Origin: Schizochytrium sp. CCTCC M209059
Taxonomy: Eukaryota > Sar > Bigyra > Thraustochytrida > Thraustochytriidae
Assembly: GCA_000818945.1 (NCBI GenBank)
Contig: KN805469.1
Span: 1-64,000, forward strand
Length of the DNA: 64,000 bases
Reading direction: 5' to 3'
Positions 1 through 9,840 of the stretch are shown in pieces. How positions within the stretch are numbered: position 1 is the stretch's first letter; every line of letters starts with the position of its first letter. The notes under the pieces are model-generated. The model was not told where the DNA came from. It saw only the letters and a program-made list of their open reading frames with translations, and searched no databases. The position numbers were made by a program, and so were the translations under genes.

Positions 1-361
1 CGTTTATTTTGTCGTCAATCGCGAGGTTGGTAAAATACCCCCCCAAATTTGAACACGCTGACGTCATGGGTCACATTGGATGGGCCACTTTAGGTGCGAA
101 GGGCGGACGCACGCACGCGCACAGCCAATGCGGTACTGATCGCGACGCAGGGCGCAAAATACGCTAGCCTAATATTGTTCCTTGATGAACAACAACAGGA
201 ATGGCGAAGCTGGATGTGAATGTCAGCCTTCCAGGCGCATGCAATGCTTGAATATCCTGCCCAGGCCTGGCCCGCTGCGACGCGCTTGGGTCTGCGTACA
301 GGCAGGCATCTGAGTTATCGATCGCTTGGTTGATTGCCGTCCTCCTGTTCGGTGAAGAACC
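1..361. other. Intergenic, upstream region of the first gene
   Basis: No convincing gene is visible. A perfect palindromic CRE/bZIP-type octamer TGACGTCA lies at 59-66, about 300 bases before the first ATG. It may be a promoter element, but an octamer can occur by chance and a second copy falls inside the following coding region. Confidence 0.4.
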
Positions 362-1789
362 ATGCTGTCGCCCAAGGCGCTCGTGCGCGCAGCGCAGCTG
401 CTCGTGCTGGGCGAGCTCGTGCTGGCGTACCGAGGCGGACGAATCAACAAGGTCCGCCTTGCCACCTTCTCCGCGCTGCTCGTGACCTTTGTGCACGGGG
501 TGGCGCCGCGTTTTCCCGTGTGGGCCAGACTCCTCGGCATCGGGAAGCACGTCGTCCATCGCAAGGTCGAGGGCGAGGTGGCGCCCGGATTTGAAGCCGT
601 GCGCGAGGCTTTCCAAAAGAACGTGGACGAGGGTCTTGAACGTGGTGCCCAGTTCGTCGTGTATTACAAGGGCAAAAAGGTCGTCGACCTGGCAGGCGGC
701 ACGCAGCCCGAGTACAATGCCGAGACGCAGCAAATTATTTTCAGCAACTCCAAGACGCTCTCAGCCATTACCCTGGCCAAGGCCGTCGCGGCAGGGCGCA
801 TCAAGTACGAGGCCAAGGTGTCCGAGTACTGGCCCGAGTTTGCGCAGAATGGCAAGGATGACATCACCGTCGCTGACGTCATGAGACATGACGCAGGGCT
901 CGCATACTTTACAAAAAAGGCCAAACTGCCCATTTCATACGCGCTGCGCGAGAACCTCGACAAGTGCGCCGACTTCCTCGCCAAGCAGGCGCCGTCTTGG
1001 ACTGAGTCCGGTCACGAGCCCAAGTCGCGCGCCTACCATGCCGTCACGCGTGACCTCATCACGGGCGAACTCGTGCGTCGCGTGGACCCGGAGGGCCGGA
1101 CCATGGGCATGATTCTTCGCGCCGAAATTGCTGAACCGCTCGACGCCACGCTCACGCTTGGGCCCGGAACGCAAGAGGAAAAGGAACTCCTTACAGACCT
1201 TCAGTTCGAGTCCATTCCCCAGACGGTCATTGGGTACTTTATCCGCAAGTTTCTTGGTATCGCGCTCCCCACGGAAGGTCTTTTTCTGTCCGTCTTTGGC
1301 GACCCGAAATCCACGGTGGCTCGTACCTTCAATTGCCTTCTCTTGGATGGTATTCGCGACAAGGACACTTACTTTAACGAGGAGATTATGCATGATGCCG
1401 AGATGGGATCCTCGAACGTGCGATCCAATGCTCGGTCCATGGCCAAGGTAGCAGATGCCATGTCGCGTCGAGCGCTCTTGCCCGAGCACGTACACGAGGC
1501 CGCCATGGCCAATCCGGTTGAAAAGTACGACGCGGGCGTCATGGGCAATACCAACTTTACACAGGGTGGATTCTGCAAGTTTGGCGGGTCTATGTGGGAC
1601 GCCTCGTCCGAAGGCTTTGCGGGCTGGGGCGGTCTGGGCGGGTCGCAGCTCATGTGGAATGACGACGAGGAGATTGGCGTTGCTTACGTCATGAACGGGA
1701 ATCTTGCCACATCAGCCCTCGGACTCTTGGACCCTCGCTTCATCCGTCTGCAGCGCACGCTGATGCGTTGCATCAGGGCCCAGTCCTAA
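362..1789 (+). CDS. Serine beta-lactamase-like hydrolase (class C / LACTB type)
   Basis: The 475-residue protein resembles the serine beta-lactamase / penicillin-binding-protein fold as found in eukaryotic beta-lactamase-domain proteins. What I see: an N-terminal hydrophobic stretch (about residues 33-47) that may anchor or target the protein; a candidate nucleophile motif S128-N-S-K131 (SxxK) in the context IIFSNSKTLSAI; a candidate second motif around Y225 (YHAVT); and a Gly-rich segment near the C terminus (AGWGGLGGS) where the third active-site strand of the family lies. Eukaryotic members are esterases or peptidases of mostly unknown substrate, so no precise reaction is assigned. The ATG at 362 is the first in frame and the ORF is intact to TAA at 1787-1789. 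It is a single-exon gene with its own promoter, and the next gene lies 0.7 kb downstream on the same strand. The family call is firm, the substrate unknown. Confidence 0.82.
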   Translation: MLSPKALVRAAQLLVLGELVLAYRGGRINKVRLATFSALLVTFVHGVAPRFPVWARLLGIGKHVVHRKVEGEVAPGFEAVREAFQKNVDEGLERGAQFVVYYKGKKVVDLAGGTQPEYNAETQQIIFSNSKTLSAITLAKAVAAGRIKYEAKVSEYWPEFAQNGKDDITVADVMRHDAGLAYFTKKAKLPISYALRENLDKCADFLAKQAPSWTESGHEPKSRAYHAVTRDLITGELVRRVDPEGRTMGMILRAEIAEPLDATLTLGPGTQEEKELLTDLQFESIPQTVIGYFIRKFLGIALPTEGLFLSVFGDPKSTVARTFNCLLLDGIRDKDTYFNEEIMHDAEMGSSNVRSNARSMAKVADAMSRRALLPEHVHEAAMANPVEKYDAGVMGNTNFTQGGFCKFGGSMWDASSEGFAGWGGLGGSQLMWNDDEEIGVAYVMNGNLATSALGLLDPRFIRLQRTLMRCIRAQS

Positions 1790-2276
1790 CTAAAAAAAGC
1801 ACTACTAACTTATCCGAAATTGCAATTTCTTGGTTTTACTCTTGTTTTTGTCGTTTGGTCTTGCGCACCTTCCTTCCCTGCATGGCCTGTCGTCCCGACA
1901 CCACTTCCATCTTTCTGGCTCGCCCTGCTGCGCGTTTCCAACCTCTGGATTGGATTCCCCTTCGCGCACCCTCATTATGTCGAACGACCCATCCAGCCTT
2001 GCTCGTCGCTATCGCTCTCGCCAGCTGCTCTTCCGTGACCGACTGACTGAACCGTCCATGGCCATGGCCGTGCCGCGGGAAGATGATATATAGAAAACGT
2101 CCGGCAGCGGCTGCGGCTGCGCCGACGAGTGAAATGTGTCTGTGTGCTAAAAGGCGATAGCGTTCTTGGCCGCGTGCAAAAAGCCACGCCGCGGCCAATT
2201 GTGTGTAGTAGTAGCCGTAGTGTGCTCGCAAAGAGCGACATTGAGCTTAAGTAACTTTTCAGACAGCAGGTATAGA

Positions 2277-2297
2277 TAGGCCTAGGCCTAGGCCTAG
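2277..2297. repeat. Short (TAGGCC)n repeat
   Basis: Three tandem copies of the hexamer TAGGCC sit just upstream of a TATA-like box. Single TAGGCCTA-type motifs recur elsewhere (for example near 18595, 18838 and 37232). The function is unknown. Confidence 0.5.
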
Positions 2298-2308
2298 TAC
2301 TACTATAG

Positions 2309-2317
2309 TATAAAATA
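2309..2317 (+). promoter_or_regulatory. Possible TATA box of the acyl-CoA synthetase gene
   Basis: The sequence TATAAAATA lies about 210 bases before the chosen ATG at 2526, in an AT-richer patch of otherwise GC-rich DNA. The match is good but unverified. Apart from this, 1790-2525 shows no gene. Confidence 0.3.
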
Positions 2318-2525
2318 AGAGAGGAAAGATTGGATCGCCGGGCTGGTTTCCGCTGCATTTCAGGGCGCCTGGCCGCCATGGCGAGCCGAGCAAACCGCTA
2401 TTGCACGGCAGGAGCCTCCTTTTGGACGCCTGCAGCCGCTGGCTAGGCTCGCGCCCGCGCTCGGTCCCTGGGCCCGCCTCGACTCGCGCCGCCGCGCCGC
2501 GTACAAAAATAACCAGGTGAGCACC

Positions 2526-4265
2526 ATGCTCGCGCCGCCACTTCGCGGAGTCCGGGCGCTCGGCCAAAACGGGGCGCGCCGTCTTGGCGGAGCAGGCGCA
2601 GGCGCGGGTGTCGGCGCCAGCCGCGGGTACCAGTCGGTGACCAAGGATGAGAACCACGTGTACACGAGCACGTTTCCCGAGCAGGACGGGACGCTCGTGG
2701 ACAAGTACAGGTTCACGGAGTTCATGATGCGCGATTTCCACAAGCAGGGCTCGGCCCTCGCCATCCTCGACGGCGTCACCGGCGACGAACGGAGCTTTGA
2801 AGATCTTCTCGACGATGTGCAAAAGGTCGGACGCGGGATTCAGGAGGAGTTTCAGATTGGCAAGGGCTCAAACGTGGCGCTCTTCATGCCCAATCACGTG
2901 GACTTTTTCACGGCCCTCCATGCCCCGGCCAAGCTTGGCGCTGTCGTCACGCCCATCAACCCGGCCTATCGCGAGTACGAGGTGGCGAACCAGCTACGTA
3001 GCGCCGACGTAAGGCTTGTCATTGCCCACCCGGATACGCTCCACGTAGCCCGGGAAGCCGCCTCGCAAAAGAACCGCGAAAAGGGACCCGACGAGGCCAT
3101 CTGCCAGGTCATTTGCGTCTCGGACGAATTTGCCGATTTCCGCGCCGGACCCAAGGTCACGGACCTCTTACCCGACACACCAGCGGAGCCAGATTCTACG
3201 CTCTACCTGCCATTCTCCTCGGGTACCACGGGCAAGCCCAAGGGCGTCGAGCTCACGCACAGCAACCTCATTTGGAACGTCCTGCAGAGCCATGAGATCG
3301 ACAACAAGTTTTTCCACGATAAGACTGTCGTTCTTTCGCCGCTGCCCATGTTTCACATTTACGGCTTTCTCGTATCTGTGCACAGCCCATTGTACCACGG
3401 CAAGCCACTGATCACCATGAAGCGTTTCGATCTCGAACGGTTTTGCGCCCTCGTCGAAGAGCACAAATGCACGCGTGCGCACGTCGTGCCCCCCATTCTC
3501 TTGCAGCTCAGCAAGTCGCCCGTTGTTGACAAGTACGACATGTCGAGTCTCGAGATTTGCCAGTCTGCAGCAGCCCCGCTTGGCACCGAGGTCGAGAACG
3601 CCGTTCGCGACCGTCTCAAGTGCGAGGTCAAGCAGCTCTGGGGTATGTCTGAACTCTCCCCGCTCGGTACCGGCAACCCGGACGATCGCGTCAAGGGCGG
3701 CAGCGCTGGCCCGCCCATTGCGCACACTCAGGTCAAGATTGTCGATGTTTCCACAGGCGAGACGCTTGGACCGGGCGAGGAGGGTGAGCTCTGCGTGCGC
3801 GGCCCTCAGGTCATGAAGGGCTATCTGAACGATCCTGAAAAGACTCGCGAGACTCTCAGTGAGGACGGCTGGCTCCGCACGGGAGACATTGCCAAGGTTG
3901 ACGAGCACGGCTACGTCTACATTACGGACCGCCTCAAGGAGCTCATCAAGGTCAAGGGTTTTCCCGTGGCCCCAGCGGAACTCGAAGCCGTCGTCTTTAC
4001 GCACCCGGACGTGATTGACACCTGCGTTATCCCGGTCCCTGACGAGGAGTCGGGCGAGACCCCGCGCGCCTATTGCGTCATGCGTGAGGGTCACAAGACG
4101 ACGGAGCAAGATATTGTCGACTATGTTGCTGACATTGTTGCGCCGTACAAGAAGCTCCGTGGCGGTGTTATCTTTGTTGATTCCGTGCCCAAGACCGACT
4201 CTGGTAAGCTCCTTCGTCGTGTTCTTATCCAGCAAGACCGTGAGCGCACTACGGGAAAGCAGTAG
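2526..4265 (+). CDS. Acyl-CoA synthetase, 4-coumarate-CoA ligase-like, probably mitochondrial
   Basis: A 579-residue ANL-superfamily (AMP-binding) enzyme. Such enzymes activate a carboxylic acid with ATP to an acyl-adenylate and transfer it to CoA. The phosphate-binding loop SSGTTGKPKG is at residues 231-240. The hinge-region motif GWLRTGDIA and the C-terminal catalytic-lysine motif KTDSGKLLRR are both present, so the enzyme looks active. Residues 1-35 are rich in Arg, Ala and Gly with no acidic residues, typical of a mitochondrial presequence. No peroxisomal C-terminal tripeptide is seen (it ends TGKQ). An in-frame GTG lies 9 bases upstream, but ATG at 2526 is the natural eukaryotic start. 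Overall order and length match 4-coumarate-CoA ligase-like and medium-chain synthetases. Substrate cannot be read from sequence. Confidence 0.9.
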   Translation: MLAPPLRGVRALGQNGARRLGGAGAGAGVGASRGYQSVTKDENHVYTSTFPEQDGTLVDKYRFTEFMMRDFHKQGSALAILDGVTGDERSFEDLLDDVQKVGRGIQEEFQIGKGSNVALFMPNHVDFFTALHAPAKLGAVVTPINPAYREYEVANQLRSADVRLVIAHPDTLHVAREAASQKNREKGPDEAICQVICVSDEFADFRAGPKVTDLLPDTPAEPDSTLYLPFSSGTTGKPKGVELTHSNLIWNVLQSHEIDNKFFHDKTVVLSPLPMFHIYGFLVSVHSPLYHGKPLITMKRFDLERFCALVEEHKCTRAHVVPPILLQLSKSPVVDKYDMSSLEICQSAAAPLGTEVENAVRDRLKCEVKQLWGMSELSPLGTGNPDDRVKGGSAGPPIAHTQVKIVDVSTGETLGPGEEGELCVRGPQVMKGYLNDPEKTRETLSEDGWLRTGDIAKVDEHGYVYITDRLKELIKVKGFPVAPAELEAVVFTHPDVIDTCVIPVPDEESGETPRAYCVMREGHKTTEQDIVDYVADIVAPYKKLRGGVIFVDSVPKTDSGKLLRRVLIQQDRERTTGKQ

Positions 4266-4653
4266 ACACCGGCTGAGACCATGCGCGCGCACAAGCAAGC
4301 CGTCGGCCCGAGTTGGTCCTAAACAGACTATTCTTTCCAACCCCCGACCCCACCCCCCTTTTTTTTTAACATTCTCACAATTCACTTCATTCATCTCCTC
4401 CCCAAGGTTTTTTTCTCTTGGTGTATAAAGAAGTAGATGCCCGGATGCCTCAGGGTCAGCTACGTTCTCATATGCTACAGCTGCTTGCGGTGATGATGTG
4501 CGACGACGCTCCCTTTCTCAGGGGGTCTCGCCAATCTTGCAAATGCAAATCGCCAGATACAGACTCGGCGCACATCAACGTGAACGCCACGACGGCAAAC
4601 GTACCGCGCGTGGGGAGGCTCTGCGCCCCTCCGGCACGCGTCGCTGCCTCGCC

Positions 4654-5997
4654 ATGAGCTCCAAAGCTCGCGATCTGCAGCGAGGCGCCGTTGTCGCGGG
4701 TGTAGCATGTCTGGTGCTCGTCGGGCTCGTGCTCTCGGCGACGCCGGGAGACGAGGCGCAAGTGAGGCTTCGCGATGGCCTAGTAGACCTACACCCCGTT
4801 GCCGTGGAGCTTAGCGTGACGGAAATGGCCGCCCAGGAGCAAGAAGCCGAGACGGCCGCGCTAGAATTGCCGCCGTTCCCTGACTTTGCACCGGGAACTG
4901 TCTATGTGGGCCACACGACGCCCGACGCCGACAGTATCACTAGCGCAGTGGCAGCTGCATACCTTTTCAATGGCAAGGCGATGCGCGCTGGTAGAATCAA
5001 TCGTGAGACACAATTTCTTCTCGATTTCTTTGCGGTTCCAACGCCCGATCTTGTCGACGAGGCGTACGAAGGCGAGGATTTTGTTCTGGTCGACCACAAC
5101 GCTTTTGCGCAGCGCGCCAAGGCACTCGATGCTGCCAAAATTCAGGGAATTTTCGATCATCACGCCATTTCCACCACGCCGACCCTCGTGGTGAAACCCA
5201 TTTACGTCAACGTACGCCCCTGGGGTAGCTGTGCGACGGTGATTGCAACAAAGTACCTCGAGTACAAGCGGCCGCTGCCGCCACGTATCGCAGGTATGCT
5301 CATGGGTGGCATTATCAGCGACACGCTCAACCTCAAGAGCCCAACGACAACGAACTGGGATGAAAGGGTGCTTCACTGGCTCGCAAGCAAGCTCCATTGG
5401 GCAAGCAGCAACGGAAGTCGTGTCCTTGGATCGAAACTTCATGAGCATGATCTGCGAAAGGCTGTCCGACGTTTTGCGCACCGACAGTTCCAAGCCAAGG
5501 CTAATACCACTGGCATGCCCTTGCAGCAGGTCGCGCTCGCAGATTTCAAGTCGTACCTTTTACAGTCTCCCCATGACAATAGTCGAAAACTTGTGCTGGG
5601 ATGGGGTACGATTGAGACCGTGGAGCCCTTTTATGAGCGTTACCTGCGAGAGCACGTTTTGCAAGAACTTGTGCTCGAGGTCATGCCGCGCATTTTGCAG
5701 AAGCGTGACCTCGAGGCCGTCTATCTTTCAATTGTGGACATTGAAGAGGATCGCTCCGTGGTCTTATGTTCGACGCGACGTGACTGTGACCTACTCGAGC
5801 AGGCCTTTCCTGATGCGGAGAGGGAGGGCATTGCTCGGGCGGTACACGTGGCAAGTTTTACAACAAGTCCGCGCGTATCGCGCAAGAAGGAATTCATTCC
5901 ACCGATTCGTGGCGTTTTGCAAGGCGATCACAAGAATGCACATTCTTCTTCTTCTTCTTCTTCTTCTTCGAGTTCTTCGGGCAGGGGCGGCATGTAG
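4654..5997 (+). CDS. Family II (DHH/DHHA2) Mn-dependent inorganic pyrophosphatase, membrane-anchored
   Basis: A 447-residue protein with the DHH phosphoesterase signature of family II inorganic pyrophosphatases, which hydrolyse PPi with Mn2+ or Co2+. Visible metal ligands: H87-TTPDADS (motif I), D147-H148 in LVDHNAF, D168-H169-H170 (the DHH motif that separates PPases from prune-type DHR proteins), and D223 in GGIISDTLN. A C-terminal DHHA2-like region follows. Compared with soluble bacterial enzymes (about 310 residues) there is an N-terminal extension with a hydrophobic segment at residues 12-28 (VVAGVACLVLVGLVL), read as a signal anchor, and a Ser-rich tail encoded by a TTC run near 5945-5970. 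The frame is open upstream to 4498 but has no ATG there; ATG 4654 places the hydrophobic segment at the N terminus. A TATA-like TATAAAG lies near 4423. The enzyme class is confident, a secretory or vacuolar location is inferred. Confidence 0.85.
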   Translation: MSSKARDLQRGAVVAGVACLVLVGLVLSATPGDEAQVRLRDGLVDLHPVAVELSVTEMAAQEQEAETAALELPPFPDFAPGTVYVGHTTPDADSITSAVAAAYLFNGKAMRAGRINRETQFLLDFFAVPTPDLVDEAYEGEDFVLVDHNAFAQRAKALDAAKIQGIFDHHAISTTPTLVVKPIYVNVRPWGSCATVIATKYLEYKRPLPPRIAGMLMGGIISDTLNLKSPTTTNWDERVLHWLASKLHWASSNGSRVLGSKLHEHDLRKAVRRFAHRQFQAKANTTGMPLQQVALADFKSYLLQSPHDNSRKLVLGWGTIETVEPFYERYLREHVLQELVLEVMPRILQKRDLEAVYLSIVDIEEDRSVVLCSTRRDCDLLEQAFPDAEREGIARAVHVASFTTSPRVSRKKEFIPPIRGVLQGDHKNAHSSSSSSSSSSSSGRGGM

Positions 5998-6065
5998 AGT
6001 TTCCGATTGCATACTACAATGTTTGATGATATATGAGGGTGAGAGATTCGGAATAGGTCATGTTT

Positions 6066-6755
6066 TTAGCCGAAAGTGATCTGGCTGCGGCCACCAGGAG
6101 GAGCATGGACGCGAGTTGTCGGACGGTCAGTGATAAAGTTGCCGGCGTTCATGTTCGAGCCGCTAGCGAAGGCGTTGGAGGAAACGTTGCCCTTTTCGAT
6201 ACCCGGGGCAGGGGCGGTCGTGGCAATGTTGGTCTTGTCGACAATGGGAACAGGCTCCGGTGCCTGCTCGACGCGTGGAGCGGCAAACACCTGTTCGGGG
6301 CGCTGCATGGGCGGCTGCTGGTGCTGGGAAGGAGCTGGCACGCGAGTTTGAGGCTGGGGAGCAGCCCGTGCTGCGGGCGCGTTGGTGCCAAAAATGTCGC
6401 TTGTGTAGCCGCCAGGGGGCGCATGCAGCCTGGTCGTGGAGCGCTCTGTGATTTGTTGCAGCAGCAGCAGCAGCAGCAAAGATGAGAGGGGAAAAGAGTA
6501 AAAGTACAACCAGGTTGCGTCCTCTTTCGTTAGAACTCGATCCCTAGCGCCCGATGACCTTTTCTAGCAAAAAAAGGATGAGGAATGAAACTTACCAGAG
6601 ATCACGTTGCCGGCATTCATGTTGGCACCACTGGCAAAGGCATTCGACGAAACGGCAGGGGCCTTTTCTTCGTCACCCCAACCAAGAGACCACTGGCTCC
6701 GCGAGTGGTGCTGGGCGCTGGAGTGATGCGTGCGGGTACTGCTGCGGTCCGCCAT
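6066..6755 (-). CDS. HN1/Jupiter-like microtubule-associated protein (two exons)
   Basis: Spliced gene: exon 1 is complement 6596-6755, exon 2 is complement 6066-6445, 179 residues in total. The 150-bp intron has a perfect GTAAGT donor (6595-6590) and an AG acceptor at 6447-6446 after a CTG-rich tract. Splicing is supported by protein logic: joining the exons restores the first of two internal modules, each containing SSNAFASGxNMNAGN, then an I-S/T-E/D-R step, then TTR-L/V-HAPPGG and a terminal FG. The PPGG...FG signature recalls HN1 (JPT) and Drosophila Jupiter, small disordered microtubule-associated proteins. The linker between modules is Pro/Gln/Ala-rich. Start ATG 6755 (MADRSS) is the first in frame. 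Family assignment rests on short motifs, so it is moderate; the gene structure is stronger. Confidence 0.72.
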
Positions 6756-7668
6756 CGTTCTTTGCTTGGGTTTTCTCTAAAATGTGATTGACGGTGTTCG
6801 AGTTAGTCATCGTCGCGTGTTTTCTCTTTAAACACCGCCACCAAGGTCCTCTCGTCCTTATCCTTCTCCTTCTTCTTCTACTTCTTTTCTCCTTTTTCCT
6901 CCTCCTCCTCCTCCTCCTCCTCCTGCTTCTTCTTCTCTAATGCCGTCCACTGGGCAAGTTGTACAACGTCGGCTTCTATTCTCGGCGCCAAACTTTTCGA
7001 TAACGGGCTCGCTGGGCCCTGCTGGTTGTGTCACGAACTGCACGAAAACGCGGCCACAAAGAAGTAGAACAAACGAACGAACCGACGCAGGGACAGAGAC
7101 GACGCGAGGCTTCTCCGCGTTTGCCTCGCCACGGACGCCGCGCACCACGCCGCCGCCGCTCGCTTAGCACGTACCTGTTGTCGGAGGGTCTGTCTTTTGG
7201 GCTGGAGAGAATTGGGTTTGCTGGCTTTGCCAAGAAGCAGCGGCCGTTTCACGCAGGCACTCGAGCATGCGGCGAGGACCCGGGTGTGTATCCGAGGACC
7301 CCAGGTGTGCACCTTCTCACCCTCCTCTCTCCTCTTGGCCACTGTGAACAGTATACATGTGACTCGGGGCGGGCCCGGGTGCGTGGACTTGACAGAGAAT
7401 GACTGGCCTGCCAGCCGTCGGCTCTTGCCGCGCGTCATTGCATGCATCCCTTGCTTTTGTCGACACACTCGTTCTCCATCTTCATTTATGTTGGCAAGAG
7501 GCCTCCAATGCATTGAATTTTAAAGTGAAAAAAGAGGTGGTCAACGGCTACCCGCAGGGAGTACTCGCAGAACACACCTCCCAAACCGTGCAATTATTGC
7601 TGCTGCTGCTGCTCGCCCAGATACATCAATCGCGCACGGAACGCAAAGTAGCTCGCAAGGGTGAGAAC
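6756..7668. other. Intergenic region between divergent genes
   Basis: This is the shared upstream region of the minus-strand HN1-like gene and the plus-strand TTLL gene. It includes a TCC/TTC-rich pyrimidine tract (about 6858-6935) and a CTG run (about 7595-7612). No other gene is supported. Confidence 0.4.
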
Positions 7669-9726
7669 ATGTCGAGCGAGCGTGCCCGCCGTCGTGTGGT
7701 GGCCTTGGCGCCCGCACCAGCGCCCACCTTGCATGCCCATCCGCATGCAGGAAAAAATGCACGTGAACACCAATTGGACCAAAATTCATCCCTTGTCGAG
7801 CAGACATCATCGAAGAGTACTCGTCATCGCATTCCGCTGGTGACCAAGGTCAAGACGGCGCTGACTGCAACGCGCAAGGGAAAGCGCTCGAAAAAACTCA
7901 ACAAAGTCGATCCCGTCAAGCTTCCCGCGGGTCTGCAGTTCGTTGACAGCGTTGTTCGATTCGACGCTGTTCGCTCGCTCGCTGGTGGATCAAGGAAACG
8001 TCCCAAGAGTGCGGCAACGCAGCAAGATTCGCCGCGCGGTGCCAATAGGAGCCACGTCTCAAGTTGCACATGTGCACAATGCGTCAAGGCCAAACGCGCA
8101 GCACGAAATGCCCCCATCCAGCTCAGATACAAAGCAGGCATTCGGCTCATCGAAGCAACTCTGGAGAGTAGCAAATTTGTCAAGACCACCAAGGACGACT
8201 GGAATGTGCTCTGGGTTTCAGGCGCCTTGCGTCCGCACATTTACCAGTCGCTCCTTCGGCACCAAAAAGTGAATCAGTTCCCCCGTACATATGAGATCAC
8301 GCGTAAAGATCAGCTCTGCCGTAATATGAGACGTATGCAGGAGCTGCATGGTAAGCGTCACTTTGACTTCTTCCCTCAAAGCTTCGTTTTGCCCGCCGAC
8401 CGAAGCGAATTTCAACGCATGGCAAAGGATTCCCTCCAAAGGCAACAGTCTTCGGCTATAAGCTCGAGGCCAGGTGAGGAGACTCCAGAGCTCTGGATCG
8501 TAAAGCCGGCCGCCAGCGCATGTGGCCGCGGCATCTATCTGACGGATAATCTCGGAGAGATTCCACTCAGCGGAGGCGAAGATGGCAACGTTCTCGTATC
8601 GAGGTATATTGCAAACCCATTGTTGCTAGATCAGCGAAAATTCGACCTTCGCATTTACGTGGCAGTGACATCTTTCGACCCCCTTCGTGTGTACATTTAC
8701 CAGGAGGGCTTGGTCAGACTGACGACAGAGGAATATCGCAATGATGCCGAGAGCCTCAAGAATCGATATGTGCACCTGACCAACTACTCTGTGCAAAAGA
8801 AAAGCAAAAAGTTTGTCGTAACCGAGTCCGCGGCGTCTCGCGATGAGGATGACGTCCGTCCCACGAGCAAAAGAAGCGTCACGAGCTGCTCCACGCATGA
8901 TAGCGATTCCAACAGCAAACGCAGTAACAATACTAGCGACGAAGAAGTCAATCAGTCTCCGGAGGTTAATGCAGACTCAAATAGCTCGCAAAGTGAGACC
9001 CATGAGAAAGCCTCAAAGTGGTCATTGCGGACGTTCCGAACGCGCCTGGAGCGCATGGGACTCGACGCGGAGGGTATGTTTGCAAACATTGACGCTCTAA
9101 TCATCAAGACGCTAATCAGTATTGAGCCCCAGGTCCTTTCTGCGATGGATATGCATGTGCGACACGCATCAAATTGCTTCCAGCTCTTTGGTTTTGATGT
9201 TCTCGTAGACGAAGACCTCAAGCCTTGGCTCATCGAGGTCAATCTGGGTCCGAGTCTCGGTTGCGATTCGGCGCTTGACCTGCAAATCAAGTCCGCCATG
9301 ATCGCCGACCTGCTCACGCTCGCGGGTGTACAGCCCTGCGACGTGCACCGCAAACGTACGGAAGAACCCTTTGTGACAGCTAAACCATCTCTTGCCCCTG
9401 CACCCTCTGTGACCCGCCTCGTGCGAGAATTCGAAGCCGAAAAGAGACGCTCCGGAGGTTGGCGCTGCGTGTATCCTTCGCCAACTGCATTCATCTACGA
9501 TAAGTTCTTTCGTGAAAAGCGTGAGCGAAATCAGATGCTCGTGGAGCGTCTCTCTGTGGCCACCTCACATTCGGACAGACTTCGTATTGAGCGACGCATT
9601 GCAAGCAGTGCCAAAGCCAAAAGACCCAAGCCTCAGCTTCTCACTAGCATGCTCGATGCTCACCCTTCCAAAGTTGGTCCATCGGCGTCCACTCCCGCCT
9701 TGAGCAAGTCACAAGCACACGATTGA
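7669..9726 (+). CDS. Tubulin tyrosine ligase-like (TTLL) protein, probable polyglutamylase or glycylase
   Basis: A 685-residue member of the TTL family, ATP-grasp ligases that add Glu, Gly or Tyr to tubulin and other proteins. The TTL domain spans about residues 165-565. It includes the ATP-binding strand WIVKPAASACGRGIYL starting at W276, the DLRIYV motif at D326, HLTNYSV at H369, and the metal/ATP-binding IEVNLGPSLG at I522 (E523 and N525). An acidic, Ser-rich insert (about residues 395-450) interrupts the domain. The basic N-terminal region and C-terminal tail may bind microtubules. The frame is open upstream to an ATG at 7399, but that stretch encodes a Leu run and no family sequence; ATG 7669 is preferred. 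AATAAA lies at about 9732. Among family members it looks most like initiating or elongating TTLLs and not classic TTL; exact amino-acid specificity is not readable. The window also holds beta-tubulin. Confidence 0.9.
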   Translation: MSSERARRRVVALAPAPAPTLHAHPHAGKNAREHQLDQNSSLVEQTSSKSTRHRIPLVTKVKTALTATRKGKRSKKLNKVDPVKLPAGLQFVDSVVRFDAVRSLAGGSRKRPKSAATQQDSPRGANRSHVSSCTCAQCVKAKRAARNAPIQLRYKAGIRLIEATLESSKFVKTTKDDWNVLWVSGALRPHIYQSLLRHQKVNQFPRTYEITRKDQLCRNMRRMQELHGKRHFDFFPQSFVLPADRSEFQRMAKDSLQRQQSSAISSRPGEETPELWIVKPAASACGRGIYLTDNLGEIPLSGGEDGNVLVSRYIANPLLLDQRKFDLRIYVAVTSFDPLRVYIYQEGLVRLTTEEYRNDAESLKNRYVHLTNYSVQKKSKKFVVTESAASRDEDDVRPTSKRSVTSCSTHDSDSNSKRSNNTSDEEVNQSPEVNADSNSSQSETHEKASKWSLRTFRTRLERMGLDAEGMFANIDALIIKTLISIEPQVLSAMDMHVRHASNCFQLFGFDVLVDEDLKPWLIEVNLGPSLGCDSALDLQIKSAMIADLLTLAGVQPCDVHRKRTEEPFVTAKPSLAPAPSVTRLVREFEAEKRRSGGWRCVYPSPTAFIYDKFFREKRERNQMLVERLSVATSHSDRLRIERRIASSAKAKRPKPQLLTSMLDAHPSKVGPSASTPALSKSQAHD

Positions 9727-9840
9727 AACAAATAAATTCTTCTTCATTCTTATTCTCGACAATGTTAGACCCTTCTTGACAGTTCCGGCCAAATGCGATC
9801 AGCCTTCTAGTTTACTGGTAAGGTCAGACGTTCACCTTCA

